A stretch of 64,000 nt of DNA, taken from NCBI RefSeq assembly GCF_018137945.1, contig NZ_CP073089.1, positions 1,612,001-1,676,000 of the forward strand, written 5' to 3'. Source of the DNA: Brevibacterium sp. W7.2. Its GTDB lineage: Bacteria > Actinomycetota > Actinomycetes > Actinomycetales > Brevibacteriaceae. The notes below the pieces were generated by a model. It searched no databases, was not told where the DNA came from, and saw only the letters and a program-made list of their open reading frames with translations. Position numbers and translations under genes: made by a program. This document shows, one piece after another, positions 50,634 through 62,889 of this stretch; the stretch's first letter is position 1; the number at the start of each line of letters is the position of its first letter.

Positions 50634-50641
50634 TGGTGCTC

Positions 50642-52660
50642 GTGGCCAGCAGTTTTTCTGATGCCGTCAAAAGACTACTCGTTGGACGGCCGTTCCGCAG
50701 TGAGGACAGGCGTGCCCCTGCGCTGAAGAAGCGCATCGCGATGCCCGTGTTCGCCTCGGACATGCTCTCCTCCGTGGCGTACGCCCCGGACGAGATCCTC
50801 CTGGCCCTGTCCCTGACGACTCTCGTCTCGATCACCGCCGCCCCGTGGATCGGCGCGGCCGTCGGCGCGGTCATCCTCGTCATCGTCGCGTGCTACCGCC
50901 TCAACGTGCGCGCCTACCCATCCGGAGGCGGCGACTACGAGGTCGCGTCGAAGAACCTCGGCCCTCGTGCCGGCCTCATCGTCGCCGCCGCCCTCCTCGT
51001 CGACTACGTCCTGACTCTGGCCGTGTCGATGACGGTCTTCGCCGCCTACATCACGACGGCGTTCCCCCTGCTCGCGCCCTACCGGGTGCCTGTTGCGATC
51101 GTCGGCATCCTCGTCATCTGCCTCGCGGGTCTGCGCGGGTCCCGGGCCACCCCGGTGCTCCTGGCGATCCCGACGTACCTCTTCCTCGGCGCGGTGTTCC
51201 TCACGATGATCGTCGGCCTCGTCCAGGTCGGACTCGGGGACATCCCGCAGGCGGAGACCGCGAACTACACGATCGTCCACGATGCGGTGACGGATCAGGC
51301 GACGCTCGGGCTCGCGACCGTGCTCATCGTCCTCCGCGCGTTCTCCTCCGGGTCGGTTGCCCTCGCCGGCGTCCAGACCGTGGCCACCGCGGTGCCGGCC
51401 TTCAAGAAGCCGCGCGGGAAGAACGCCGGCAACACGCTCGTCCTCTCCGGACTGCTCGCCGCCGTCATGCTCACCGGACTGACGTATCTCGCCTCGGTGA
51501 CCGGAGTGAAGTACGTCGACGACCCGCACCTCTACCTCGTCCGCCCCGACGGCAGTCCCGTCTCGGCCGAATACGAGCAGGAGCCGGTCCTCGGGCAGCT
51601 CGCCCACACGATCTTCGCCGACACGCCCCTGATGTTCTTCCTCGTCGTCCTCGTCGCCGCCCTCGTCCTCATCGTCGCCGCGAACACCGCGGTCGAGGGC
51701 TTCCCGGGACTCGCCTCCCGGCTCGCCCGCGACGGCTTCCTGCCCCGGCAGCTCGCGACGAAGGGCGACAGGCTGACGTTCTCCAACGGCATCCTCCTCC
51801 TCGCCGTCGCCGCGATCGTCCTCGTCGTCGCGACGAACGCCTCGGCGACGACCCTCATCCAGCTCTACCTCGTCGGCGTCTTCGCGAGCTTCGTCGTCGG
51901 CCAGCTCGGCATGGTGCTCCACTGGAACAAGCGCCTGCGGCTCGTCATCGACCCCAAGGCGCGGATGCGGATGCGCTTCAACCGGGCGGTCAACACCGTC
52001 GGCTGCGTCATCGCCGCCGGTGTCCTCATCGTCGTCATCGTCTCGAAGTTCCTCGCCGGGGCGTGGATCGCGGTGGCGGCGATGGCCGGGCTCTTCCTCG
52101 TCATGGGTGCCATCCACCGCCACTATTCGCGGGTCGCGAGCGAACTCGCCCCCGAGGCCAACGTCGACTCGCGGACGATCCCGTCGAACACGCACGCGAT
52201 CGTCGTCGTCAACGAGATCAACAAGCCGACCCTGCGGGCGCTGTCGTATGCGCGGGTGGCCCGGTCGACCCAGCTCGAAGCCGTCACCGTCGCCGTCGAC
52301 GAGGAGGCGGCGGAGAAGCTGCAGAAGCGGTGGAACGAGATGGAGCTGCCCGTCCCGCTCACGGTCCTCGCCTCGCCCTACCGCGAACTCGTCCGCCCGC
52401 TCATCGCCCACGTCCTCGCGATCCGGCGGCGCTCACCGCGCGACCTCGTCATCGTCTACATCCCGCAGTACATCGTCGGACGCTGGTGGGAGCACCTTCT
52501 CCACAATCAGATCGCGATCAAGCTGCGCACCCGCCTGCTCCTCGTTCCCAACGTCGTCGTCGTCTCCGTCCCGTGGCGGCTGCGCTCGTACTCGCGCGCC
52601 CACAGCGGTGACGGCCCGGACTCGGAGGCCCCGCTCTACGGTCAGGTGCCGAAGCCATGA
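50642..52660 (+). CDS. APC-superfamily permease (KUP/amino-acid-transporter-like)
   Basis: A 672-residue membrane protein with about twelve helices in the first 480 residues and a cytosolic C-terminal domain. Its start SSVAYAPDEILLALSL and GGGDYEVASKNLGPRAGL are typical of the large actinobacterial APC permeases found opposite ceoB/ceoC. The C-terminal VVVNEINKPTLRALSYARV segment resembles a universal-stress-like domain. Context with two TrkA regulators suggests K+ or a cation-coupled substrate, but the sequence does not fix it. GTG 50642 fits the -10 spacing; TTG 50633 and GTG 50636 are alternatives. It overlaps the next gene by 4 bp. Confidence 0.82.
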   Translation: MASSFSDAVKRLLVGRPFRSEDRRAPALKKRIAMPVFASDMLSSVAYAPDEILLALSLTTLVSITAAPWIGAAVGAVILVIVACYRLNVRAYPSGGGDYEVASKNLGPRAGLIVAAALLVDYVLTLAVSMTVFAAYITTAFPLLAPYRVPVAIVGILVICLAGLRGSRATPVLLAIPTYLFLGAVFLTMIVGLVQVGLGDIPQAETANYTIVHDAVTDQATLGLATVLIVLRAFSSGSVALAGVQTVATAVPAFKKPRGKNAGNTLVLSGLLAAVMLTGLTYLASVTGVKYVDDPHLYLVRPDGSPVSAEYEQEPVLGQLAHTIFADTPLMFFLVVLVAALVLIVAANTAVEGFPGLASRLARDGFLPRQLATKGDRLTFSNGILLLAVAAIVLVVATNASATTLIQLYLVGVFASFVVGQLGMVLHWNKRLRLVIDPKARMRMRFNRAVNTVGCVIAAGVLIVVIVSKFLAGAWIAVAAMAGLFLVMGAIHRHYSRVASELAPEANVDSRTIPSNTHAIVVVNEINKPTLRALSYARVARSTQLEAVTVAVDEEAAEKLQKRWNEMELPVPLTVLASPYRELVRPLIAHVLAIRRRSPRDLVIVYIPQYIVGRWWEHLLHNQIAIKLRTRLLLVPNVVVVSVPWRLRSYSRAHSGDGPDSEAPLYGQVPKP

Positions 52661-54021
52661 CGTCCGGTTCGCTCGCCCCCGGTGACTCGGTCGAGCTGCG
52701 CATCGCCGGACCGGCCGCGGGTGGGACCTTCGTGGCCCGCCTCGACGGTCGCGTCGTCTTCGTCGCCGGCGCCCTGCCCGGTGAGCTGGTCCGCGCCCGG
52801 CTCACCGAGACCGGGAAGGTCCTGCGCGCCGAAGTCACCGAGGTGCTCGAGCCGTCGGTGCACCGCGTGCCCGACCGGCGCACCGGCTTCCTCGCCGAAA
52901 CGGACGACGGGCTCTTCGGCGGCATGGAGTACGCCCACGTCGACCTCGCCCACTGCCGCGAACTCAAGGCCGAGGTCATCGCCGATCAGCTCTCCCGCAT
53001 CGGCCGCATCGACCGGGACGTCGCCGTCACCGCCGCACCGGGGGAGGAGACCGGGCTCGAGTGGCGCACCCGCATCCAGCTCGCGGTGAGCGGCACCGGC
53101 GAGCTCGGGATGCTGCGCTCCCGCAGCCACGACGTCATCCCCGTCACCCGTGCCCCGCTCGCCGTGCCCGCGATCGCCGAGGCGGACCTGAGGTCCCTGC
53201 GCCTGCCCGGTGCCGAACGGGTGGAGTTCGCGTGGGCGGGCAGCACCGGCGCGGTCATCGTCCGCGGGGAGACCGACCGAGCCGGACTCGACGCACTCGC
53301 CGAGTCCCTGCCCGAGCAGTGGTCGATCCTCGCCGGCCCCGCTGCACCTGCCCGCCCCACGGGTCGGTCCGGTGCCGGTCGCGGTGGAAACGGCCGGGGC
53401 CAGGGGAGGGGAGGCCGCCGTCACCGGGGTGCGGGACGGTCGACCGCCTCGGCGCCGGTGCTCGAGGTCATCCGGGGGACCGACCATCTTCTCCAGACCG
53501 CGGCGGGACGGGACTTCCGCGTCGCCGCCGACGGCTTCTGGCAGGTGCACGCTCACGCGCCGGACGTCCTCACCGAGGCGGTGCGGGCGGCCGTGCCGGC
53601 CGATGCGCGCACGCTCACCGACCTCTACTGCGGGGTCGGGCTGCTCGGCATCACGGCCGCCGAGGCGACCGGGGCGAGGCTCTTCGGCGTCGAAGGAGTC
53701 GGTCCGGCTATCGAGAACGCCCGGATCAACGCCGCCGGCATCGACGCGCAGTTCGTCGCCGGTCGCGTCGATACGGCCGACTTCCCGAGCTCCGATGTCC
53801 TCCTCCTCGACCCGCCGCGCGCCGGCGCCGGGAAGGCGGTGACCGACCGGCTCATCGCCGACGGTCCCGAGACGATCGTCTACGTCTCGTGCGATGCCGG
53901 GACGCTCGCCCGCGATCTCGGGCAGCTGAGCGCCGGCGGCTACGCGATCGAGAGCCTCGTCGGTCACGACCTCTTCCCGCTCACCGCGCACGTCGAGACC
54001 GTCACGGTGCTCCGGCGCTGA
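52657..54021 (+). CDS. TrmA/RumA-family RNA m5U methyltransferase
   Basis: A class I SAM-dependent RNA methyltransferase of 454 residues: TRAM-like RNA-binding domain (about 8-65), a linking domain and the catalytic domain (from about 275) with TLTDLYCGVGLLGITAA, LLLDPPRAGAGK and the nucleophile in YVSCDAGTLARDL. The [4Fe-4S] cysteine set of RumA is not present. A 26-residue Arg/Gly-rich insertion (about 236-261, GRGGNGRGQGRGGRR) separates the halves. The target (23S rRNA or tRNA) is not predictable. ATG 52657 overlaps the permease stop by 4 bp. Confidence 0.87.
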   Translation: MTSGSLAPGDSVELRIAGPAAGGTFVARLDGRVVFVAGALPGELVRARLTETGKVLRAEVTEVLEPSVHRVPDRRTGFLAETDDGLFGGMEYAHVDLAHCRELKAEVIADQLSRIGRIDRDVAVTAAPGEETGLEWRTRIQLAVSGTGELGMLRSRSHDVIPVTRAPLAVPAIAEADLRSLRLPGAERVEFAWAGSTGAVIVRGETDRAGLDALAESLPEQWSILAGPAAPARPTGRSGAGRGGNGRGQGRGGRRHRGAGRSTASAPVLEVIRGTDHLLQTAAGRDFRVAADGFWQVHAHAPDVLTEAVRAAVPADARTLTDLYCGVGLLGITAAEATGARLFGVEGVGPAIENARINAAGIDAQFVAGRVDTADFPSSDVLLLDPPRAGAGKAVTDRLIADGPETIVYVSCDAGTLARDLGQLSAGGYAIESLVGHDLFPLTAHVETVTVLRR

Positions 54022-54066
54022 GCAGACGGTGCTCACAGCGGCACCGAGCGACCGCCTCGGCGCGGT

Positions 54067-54261
54067 TCAGGCGATCCGGGTCCTCGCGGGCAGGAGGACG
54101 AGGACGATGAGGGCGAGGAAGGTCGTGAGGAAGCCGAGCAGGCCCCACCAGCCGGCGGAGCGGCCCTTCTCCTTCGCCAGCGCATTGCAGATGACGGCGA
54201 AGATGATGCCGACGAGGAGCGCGCCGAAGCCGAAGCCGGCGCCCAGTGTGAACGGGTCCAT
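54067..54261 (-). CDS. Small two-helix membrane protein
   Basis: A 64-residue protein with two hydrophobic helices (about 4-27 and 40-58) and the loop NALAKEKGRSAGWWGLLGFL. The KGRS-x2-WW(x)LLGF pattern resembles small proteins often found in Actinobacteria and Bacteroidetes without known role. ATG 54261 follows GGAG by 5 nt. I cannot name a function. Confidence 0.65.
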   Translation of the reverse strand: MDPFTLGAGFGFGALLVGIIFAVICNALAKEKGRSAGWWGLLGFLTTFLALIVLVLLPARTRIA

Positions 54262-54403
54262 GGGGACTCCTTGACGTGGTCCGCGACAGGCGCGGAGATG
54301 GGTGATGTCCGCCTCCAGAATAGGATCGCGGACGTCCGCGGCGCTGTGGTGCCAACCGGAGACCGACGGGTGGAAAACCCGAGGCGGTGGGGTGTCGCGG
54401 TGG

Positions 54404-54432
54404 TGGTCAAGCGCGGTCGAATGCGCTAGAAT
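54404..54432 (+). promoter_or_regulatory. acnA promoter
   Basis: TGGTCA (54404-54409), 17 bp, TAGAAT (54427-54432). Transcription should start near 54439, inside the palindrome that follows, giving a leader of about 107 nt. Confidence 0.6.
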
Positions 54433-54433
54433 T

Positions 54434-54451
54434 TATCTTGACGTCAAGATA
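54434..54451. promoter_or_regulatory. Perfect 18-bp palindrome at the acnA start site
   Basis: TATCTTGACGTCAAGATA is an exact palindrome located 2-19 bp after the -10 box, covering the expected transcription start. This is a typical repressor position. No regulator gene is adjacent; the corynebacterial AcnR site is different in sequence. Confidence 0.75.
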
Positions 54452-54545
54452 CTTTTGGAAACATTTGTGTCGCGTAAATCGGTGCGCGCGCAGGGCCGAA
54501 CGCCCGGTTTCTTGGATGAGTGTCGAATGAAACAGGAGAATCACG

Positions 54546-57230
<2,685 letters not shown>

Positions 57231-57245
57231 TCTGTCCGCTGGCAG

Positions 57246-57288
57246 CGTCCCCCGTCCCGACTCCTTCCCGGAGTCGTGACGGGGGACG
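57246..57288 (+). terminator. Hairpin terminator after acnA
   Basis: A 19-bp stem with one mismatch (57246-57264 with 57270-57288) closes on the loop TTCCC, 15 bp after the acnA stop. Confidence 0.75.
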
Positions 57289-57356
57289 TTCGCGTCGAGA
57301 GCTGTGACCGACGGAACATCCTCACCCACAAGCTGGGTTGCGGCTTGGGAACGCGC

Positions 57357-57362
57357 TAAAAT
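57357..57362 (+). promoter_or_regulatory. -10 box of dxs
   Basis: TAAAAT about 75 nt before dxs; no well-spaced -35 box. The start near 57369 leaves a leader of about 70 nt. Confidence 0.5.
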
Positions 57363-57437
57363 GTTCCGAGTGGAAACAGCCGTACCCTCGGCGGACGATG
57401 CGCATCGTCCGTCGTCACATCCCAAAAGCGAGGCCGC

Positions 57438-59378
57438 ATGACATTCCTTGAGTCGATCGAGAGTCCTGCGGATCTGCGCGGACTCGATGCGGCCGAGTGC
57501 GAGGTGCTCGCGAAGGAGATCCGGGACTTCCTCGTCACCACGGTCGCCGGCACGGGAGGCCATCTCGGCCCCAACCTCGGCGTCGTCGAACTCACGATGG
57601 GACTGCACCGGGTCTTCGACTCCCCGCGCGACACGATCCTCTTCGACGTCGGCCACCAGACGTACGTCCACAAGCTGCTCACCGGCCGGATGGCCGACTT
57701 CGGCACGCTGCGCCAGCGGCACGGCCTCTCCGGGTACCCGAGCCGTGCCGAGAGCGACCACGACGTCATCGAGAACTCCCACGCCTCGGCGTCCCTGTCG
57801 TGGGCCGACGGCATCGCCAAGGCCCACCAGCTCAAGGGGGAGAGCGACCGCCACGTCGTCGCCGTCATCGGCGACGGGGCCCTGACCGGCGGCATGGCCT
57901 GGGAGGCGCTCAACACGATCGCCGCCGACACCTCGACGCCGCCGCGCAAGCTCATCATCGTCGTCAACGACAACGGGCGCTCCTACGCCCCGACCGTCGG
58001 CGGATTCGCCGCCCACCTCGACGACCTGCGGACGATGACGAGCTACGAGAAGCTCCTCTCGTGGGGCAAGTCGACGCTCCAGCAGTCCGGTGCACCCGGC
58101 CGCGCCGCCTACTCCGCGATCCACGGCGTCAAGCGCGGCCTCAAGGACATGGTCAGCGCCGAGCAGACGGGCATGTTCGACGAACTCGGCATCAAATACC
58201 TCGGCCCCGTCGACGGTCACGACCTCGCCGGCGTCGAGAAGGCCCTGGCCCGGGCCAAGCAGTACGAGGGCGGTCCCGTCATCGTCCATATGATCACGCA
58301 GAAGGGGCAGGGCTACGACCCGGCCGTCAACGACGACGCCGACCAGTTCCACTCCGTCGGGGTCATCGATCCCGTGACCGGCCGCTCGACCCCGTCGAAG
58401 CAGACCTCGTGGACCTCCGTCTTCGGTGACGAGGTCCTCGAGATCGCCCGCGACCGCGACGACGTCGTCGCCGTCACCGCCGCGATGCTCCTGCCGGTGG
58501 GACTCGCGAAGTTCGCCGAAACCTACCCCGAGCGCGTCTTCGACGTCGGGATCGCCGAACAGCACGCCGTCACCTCGGCGGCGGGACTCGCGTACGGCGG
58601 ACTCCACCCCATCGTCTGCATCTACGCGACGTTCCTCAACCGCGCCTTCGACCAGATCCTCATGGACGTCGCCCTCCACGGACAGGGCGTGACCTTTGTC
58701 CTCGACCGGGCCGGCATCACCGGACCCGACGGGGCGAGCCACCACGGGGTGTGGGACATGGCGATGCTGCGCATCGTCCCCGGCCTCCAGCTCGCCGCCC
58801 CCCGCGACGGCGCCCGGCTGACCGAGGAGCTGCGCGAAGCCGTCGCCGTCTCCGACGCACCGACCGTCATCCGCTTCCCCCGCGGCAGCGTCGGCGCCGA
58901 CGTGCCCGCGGTGCGCCGGACCACAGGCGGCGTCGACGTCCTCCGCGAGATCCCCGAGGGCGAGCCCAAGGACGTCCTCATCGTCTCCGTCGGCCCCTTC
59001 GCCTCCCGCGCCCATGAGGTCGCCGAGGCGCTGGCCGCCGAGGGCATCACCGCGACGATCATCGACCCCCGCTGGGTCCTGCCGGTGCCCACCGACGTCA
59101 TCGACCTCGCGATGGAGCACTCCCAGGTCGCCGTCATCGAGGACGGAGTGCGCCTCGGCGGCATCGGCTCCCGCATCCGCAGCGACCTGCGGGCTGCGGA
59201 CTCCCGGATCGGCGTCGTCGAACTCGGGGCCCCGGACGAATTCCTGCCGCAGGGCACCCGCGACGAGATCCTCGAATACGTCGGCCTCGACGTCGATTCG
59301 ATGGTCGCCGAGATCGTCAACATCCTCCCCGCCGAGGTGCGCAGTCGGGCAGAACGGGGCACCCGCCGAGGCGCGTGA
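57438..59378 (+). CDS. dxs: 1-deoxy-D-xylulose-5-phosphate synthase Dxs
   Basis: Dxs condenses pyruvate and glyceraldehyde 3-phosphate with thiamine diphosphate, the first step of the MEP isoprenoid pathway that also feeds undecaprenyl phosphate for wall synthesis. The 646-residue protein shows [18 protein letters not shown], the TPP site [20 protein letters not shown], and the pyrimidine-domain [17 protein letters not shown] with a C-terminal transketolase domain. ATG 57438 is supported by homologue starts. Only 9 bp separate its stop from the convergent gene. Confidence 0.96.
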   Translation: MTFLESIESPADLRGLDAAECEVLAKEIRDFLVTTVAGTGGHLGPNLGVVELTMGLHRVFDSPRDTILFDVGHQTYVHKLLTGRMADFGTLRQRHGLSGYPSRAESDHDVIENSHASASLSWADGIAKAHQLKGESDRHVVAVIGDGALTGGMAWEALNTIAADTSTPPRKLIIVVNDNGRSYAPTVGGFAAHLDDLRTMTSYEKLLSWGKSTLQQSGAPGRAAYSAIHGVKRGLKDMVSAEQTGMFDELGIKYLGPVDGHDLAGVEKALARAKQYEGGPVIVHMITQKGQGYDPAVNDDADQFHSVGVIDPVTGRSTPSKQTSWTSVFGDEVLEIARDRDDVVAVTAAMLLPVGLAKFAETYPERVFDVGIAEQHAVTSAAGLAYGGLHPIVCIYATFLNRAFDQILMDVALHGQGVTFVLDRAGITGPDGASHHGVWDMAMLRIVPGLQLAAPRDGARLTEELREAVAVSDAPTVIRFPRGSVGADVPAVRRTTGGVDVLREIPEGEPKDVLIVSVGPFASRAHEVAEALAAEGITATIIDPRWVLPVPTDVIDLAMEHSQVAVIEDGVRLGGIGSRIRSDLRAADSRIGVVELGAPDEFLPQGTRDEILEYVGLDVDSMVAEIVNILPAEVRSRAERGTRRGA

Positions 59379-59387
59379 GCCGACCCG

Positions 59388-59915
59388 CTAGACCTCGGCG
59401 AGGGCGCTCGGCCACTTCCGGGCGATCCAGTCGCCCCAGTCCGCTGTCGCCCGCGGTCCGAAATCGCCGGCGGCCTCGGCCGGGGTGGGCTCCTCGAGCA
59501 GAGTCCGCCACTCATCGAGCGCGTCCTGCGTGACCGGCCACGCGGTGCTGTCGCTCCTGCCGCGCTCCGCGACGCGGGCCGCCTGCTGCGCGGGATCGAT
59601 GGCGAGGTACTCCGTGCGAGTCCGTGCCCCGACGGTGCCGGCAAGCCAGCTCAGCGCGATCCGCTCGTCACGGGTCCACAGTCCGAAGTCGAGGACGACG
59701 GAGGCCCCGGCGCGCAGGATCTCGACGGCCGTGGTGATGAGTCGGCCTTCGACGACGGTGCGCATCCCGTCGGCCTCCGGGTCGCCGAAGAGCGGTCGCA
59801 TCCACTCATCGGGGGTCAGCCGCACCGCCGGCAGCGCCGCCGCGAGCTCCTTGGCCCGTGTCGTCTTCCCGGCCCCGACCTGCCCGACCATGAGGACGAG
59901 CTCGGGTGCGCTCAC
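59388..59915 (-). CDS. P-loop kinase-like protein (AAA_33)
   Basis: A 175-residue protein with Walker A GQVGAGKTT (about 11-19), a DEW motif after the second strand and VVLDFGLWTRDER as the Walker B-like strand, then a lid-like RVAERGR. This is the AAA_33 / zeta-toxin-like small kinase fold; the substrate is unknown. GTG 59915 overlaps the RNase D stop (GTGA). The longer open frame to 59975 would lie wholly inside the neighbour. Confidence 0.75.
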   Translation of the reverse strand: MSAPELVLMVGQVGAGKTTRAKELAAALPAVRLTPDEWMRPLFGDPEADGMRTVVEGRLITTAVEILRAGASVVLDFGLWTRDERIALSWLAGTVGARTRTEYLAIDPAQQAARVAERGRSDSTAWPVTQDALDEWRTLLEEPTPAEAAGDFGPRATADWGDWIARKWPSALAEV

Positions 59916-61084
59916 GGCAGCGGAAGCGCTGCGAGCGCCGCGCTCAGCGCGGGAGTCGTCAGCTCGACCTGCCACGGCCGCGCCCCGTGCTCCGTGAGGA
60001 ACTCCGCGACGTCGGTGCGGCCCGAGGCCGCGAGCGACTTGACGATCGCCGGCTGGAGGAGCACCTCGTGGGGCATCGTGTGTGCCGCGGCCACCTCGGC
60101 GACAGCGGTCCGCAGGGCGGCGGTGCGCTCCTTGAGCTCCGTGTGGCTGAACGGCGAACGCGGCAGGCTGCTCCGCTCCCGCTTCGGCGGCAGCTCCTCC
60201 GGGGTCAGCTGTCCGGCCCGGCGCAGCGCGCGGAAGAGGCGCACCGACTCCGTGCGGGACAGGCGCGGCCAGCGGTCGAGGATGTCATCGCTCGAGCGCA
60301 CCCGCGCCCGTGCGAGATCGATGAGCTCACGGTCGCGGAGCACCTTCGACGGGGCGAGATCGGTCTCGGCGGCCATCGCGTCCCGGGCCTCCCAGAGGGC
60401 GCGCACCTTCGCGAGCTCCGCCCGGGACCCCAGCTTCGCGACGCCGCTCGTGCGCCGCCACGGCTCGGCGTGGACCTTCGGCGTGAACGACAGCAGGTGT
60501 GCGAACTCCTGCTGCGCGAACTCCCACTTGCCCGCCTGCCGCAGCTCCTCGGCGAGGATGTCGCGGATCGGCACGAGCACCTCGACATCGAGGGCGGCGT
60601 AGTTGAGCCATTCCTCCGGCAAAGGGCGCGTCGACCAGTCCGCCGCGGAGTGCTCCTTGGCCAACCGGATCCCCAGGGTGGCCTCGGCGACCGCGGCGAG
60701 GCCGAACTTCTCCCACCCGAGGAGACGGGCGGCGAGCTCGGTGTCGAAGAGGGCGGCGGGCACCATGCCCCGCTCCTGGAGGCACGGCAGATCCTGGGTG
60801 ACGGAGTGGATGACCCACTCATCGGATCCGAGCGCGGGGTTGAGCGAGGAGAGGTCGCCGAGGACCTCGGAGTCGAGGAGGAACGTGCCCGCACCCTCGC
60901 GGCGCAGCTGGACGAGGAAGGCGCGCTGGCCGTAGCGGATCCCCGAGGCGCGTTCGGCGTCGATGGCGATCGGCCCGGTCACCGCTGACAGCGCGGTCGC
61001 GGCATCGGCGAGTCCCGCGGCGGTGTCGGTGAGCGGGGGGACCCCGTGGGCGGGGGCGGTCAGGAGCGGTGGTTCGGTAGTCAT
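59912..61084 (-). CDS. Ribonuclease D family 3'-5' exonuclease with HRDC domain
   Basis: A DEDD exonuclease of 390 residues. The exonuclease domain (about 30-200) has D42 and E44 in AIDAERASG, the HSVTQDLPCL segment and the last motif in YAALDVEVLVPI. The HRDC domain follows (about 215-300). Actinobacterial members are annotated as RNase D and probably trim tRNA or other stable RNA. It lies in a three-gene minus-strand operon (DUF3000, this gene, P-loop gene), each joined by a 4-bp overlap. Confidence 0.88.
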   Translation of the reverse strand: MTTEPPLLTAPAHGVPPLTDTAAGLADAATALSAVTGPIAIDAERASGIRYGQRAFLVQLRREGAGTFLLDSEVLGDLSSLNPALGSDEWVIHSVTQDLPCLQERGMVPAALFDTELAARLLGWEKFGLAAVAEATLGIRLAKEHSAADWSTRPLPEEWLNYAALDVEVLVPIRDILAEELRQAGKWEFAQQEFAHLLSFTPKVHAEPWRRTSGVAKLGSRAELAKVRALWEARDAMAAETDLAPSKVLRDRELIDLARARVRSSDDILDRWPRLSRTESVRLFRALRRAGQLTPEELPPKRERSSLPRSPFSHTELKERTAALRTAVAEVAAAHTMPHEVLLQPAIVKSLAASGRTDVAEFLTEHGARPWQVELTTPALSAALAALPLP

Positions 61085-61704
61085 CGACGGCGCCCGGGCA
61101 GGGCTGATACTCCTTCAGGCAGAGGCGGCAGTCCGGCGACTGTGCACAGCAGATCGATCCACGCCTCGAGGTGGTTGCCGATCTCATCGGGGCGGCCGAT
61201 GATCGGGGTCCACGAGGCGCGCAGCTCCAAGTCTATCGTCGCCGGCCTCGTCGCCAGGGTGCCGAAGCTCTCCGAGAGCACTCGCGTCGTCGTCCCGCCC
61301 GCCGCGACGACCTCGCAGTCATTGGAATCGAGCGCGTCCTCGAGCCATGACCAGGCGACATGGCCGAGCATCGTCTCATTGCCGAGTTCGTGTTCGAGCT
61401 CCGCCCGGATGTAGGACACGATCCGGAACTTGCCTTCCCATTCCGCGGGGGACTCGGGATCGAAGAGGACGACGATGCGTCCGGTCGCAAGCTCCTCGAT
61501 GGACTCCCCGCTCGCGGAGAGGAAGGTCTCATCGGCGGTGACCTCGGCGCCGAGGGCGTACGAGTACGGCGCGAGCTTCGCCGGCGCGGGGATCTCCGAG
61601 ATCGAGACGTTGTTCGTGTTCCGCGCTTCGCGCAGGACCGCTGTCACGGCGGAGAACTCCGCCGGAATCCGGTTGAGAGGTGAGGTGTTGACCACACTGG
61701 TCAC
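61081..61704 (-). CDS. DUF3000 domain-containing protein
   Basis: A 207-residue protein of the actinobacterial DUF3000 family, with LAPYSYALGAEVT, ATGRIVVLFDPESPAEWEGKF, WSWLEDALD and TRVLSESFGTL, and LRASWTP. Its function is unknown; it is nearly always next to hemE and an RNase D gene, as here. GTG 61704 is the longest start; GTG 61695 lies 7 nt after a TATCGT -10 candidate and may be the true leaderless start. It overlaps the RNase D gene by 4 bp. Confidence 0.88.
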   Translation of the reverse strand: MTSVVNTSPLNRIPAEFSAVTAVLREARNTNNVSISEIPAPAKLAPYSYALGAEVTADETFLSASGESIEELATGRIVVLFDPESPAEWEGKFRIVSYIRAELEHELGNETMLGHVAWSWLEDALDSNDCEVVAAGGTTTRVLSESFGTLATRPATIDLELRASWTPIIGRPDEIGNHLEAWIDLLCTVAGLPPLPEGVSALPGRRR

Positions 61705-61830
61705 GATAGAACAGCGGATGCTGTGGGGGAATCATCCACGCCGCGCAGGCGGCGAAGAATCCGCAAGACGCGCCGTCTTGAAACCGTTCCCGGTTGGGCG
61801 TGCGGGGCACGGGAATGGGAGGATGGGCCC

Positions 61831-62889
61831 ATGACCTCAACCTTGCTCGCCGCTCTCCGGGGAGAGCCTGTCGACCACACCCCCGTCTGGTTCATGCGTC
61901 AGGCCGGGCGGTCGCTGCCCGAGTACCGTGAGCTGCGCCAGGGCACCTCGATGCTCGCCTCGTGCCGCGACCCGGAACTCGTCACGGAGATCACGCTGCA
62001 GCCGGTGCGCCGGCACGGAGTCGACGCCGCGATCTTCTTCTCCGACATCGTCGTGCCGCTCCAGGCCGCCGGCGTCGACGTCGAGATCGTCGCCGGGCGC
62101 GGGCCCGTCCTCGCCTCGCCGATCCGTTCGCGCGCCGATGTCGACGCGCTGCCGGAGCTCGATCCGGCCGACATTCCCGACATCGCCGAATCGATCGGGC
62201 GCATCACCGCCGAACTCGGGGAGGCGACGCCGCTCATCGGTTTCGCCGGCGCCCCCTTCACTCTCGCGAGCTATCTCATCGAGGGCGGCCCGAGCAAGAA
62301 CCATGAGAAGACGAAGTCGCTGATGATCTCCGACCCGGAGACGTTCTCCCGGCTGCTGGAGAAGCTCGCCCGCATCTCCGCGACGTTCATCGACGTCCAG
62401 CTGTCCGCCGGGGCCAGTGCCTTCCAGCTCTTCGACTCGTGGGCGGGCTACCTCAGCCGCCGCGACTACGTCGACCACGTCCTCGAGCACTCGACCGCAG
62501 TGTTCTCCGCCCTGGCCGCCCACGAGGTCCCGAGCATCCACTTCGGCGTCCAGACCGGTGAGCTGCTCTCCTCGATGGCCGAGGCCGGGTCGAGTGCGAT
62601 GGGCGTCGACTTCCGCGTCGACCTCGCCGATGCCGCGACCCGGGTGCGTCCCGGCCAGGCCCTCCAGGGCAACCTCGACCCGGCGCTGCTCTTCGCTCCG
62701 TGGGAGGCCCTGGCCCCGCGGGTCGAGGACATCGTCCGCGCCGGTCTCGCCCACGATGCGGGCTTCGTCTTCAACCTCGGGCACGGGGTCCTGCCCGACA
62801 CCGACCCGGAGGTGCCCGGTCGGATCGTCGCCGAGGTGCACCGTCTCTCGCAGCAGCTCATCGCCGAGGAGGCGGCAGGCACCCGATGA
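61831..62889 (+). CDS. hemE: Uroporphyrinogen decarboxylase HemE
   Basis: HemE removes four carboxyl groups from uroporphyrinogen III to give coproporphyrinogen III. The 352-residue protein shows the start PVWFMRQAGRSLPEYRELR, the active-site Asp in FFSDIVVPLQAAG, GFAGAPFTLASYLIEGG, the DSWAGYLS segment, and GNLDPALLFAPW and FNLGHGVLPDTDP near the end. ATG 61831 follows GGGAGGA by 9 nt. It overlaps the next haem gene by 4 bp. Confidence 0.96.
   Translation: MTSTLLAALRGEPVDHTPVWFMRQAGRSLPEYRELRQGTSMLASCRDPELVTEITLQPVRRHGVDAAIFFSDIVVPLQAAGVDVEIVAGRGPVLASPIRSRADVDALPELDPADIPDIAESIGRITAELGEATPLIGFAGAPFTLASYLIEGGPSKNHEKTKSLMISDPETFSRLLEKLARISATFIDVQLSAGASAFQLFDSWAGYLSRRDYVDHVLEHSTAVFSALAAHEVPSIHFGVQTGELLSSMAEAGSSAMGVDFRVDLADAATRVRPGQALQGNLDPALLFAPWEALAPRVEDIVRAGLAHDAGFVFNLGHGVLPDTDPEVPGRIVAEVHRLSQQLIAEEAAGTR

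Noticed and set aside
59916..59975. Longer N-terminus of the P-loop kinase-like gene
   Set aside because: It would lie completely inside the RNase D gene, while GTG 59915 gives the 4-bp overlap used throughout this operon.
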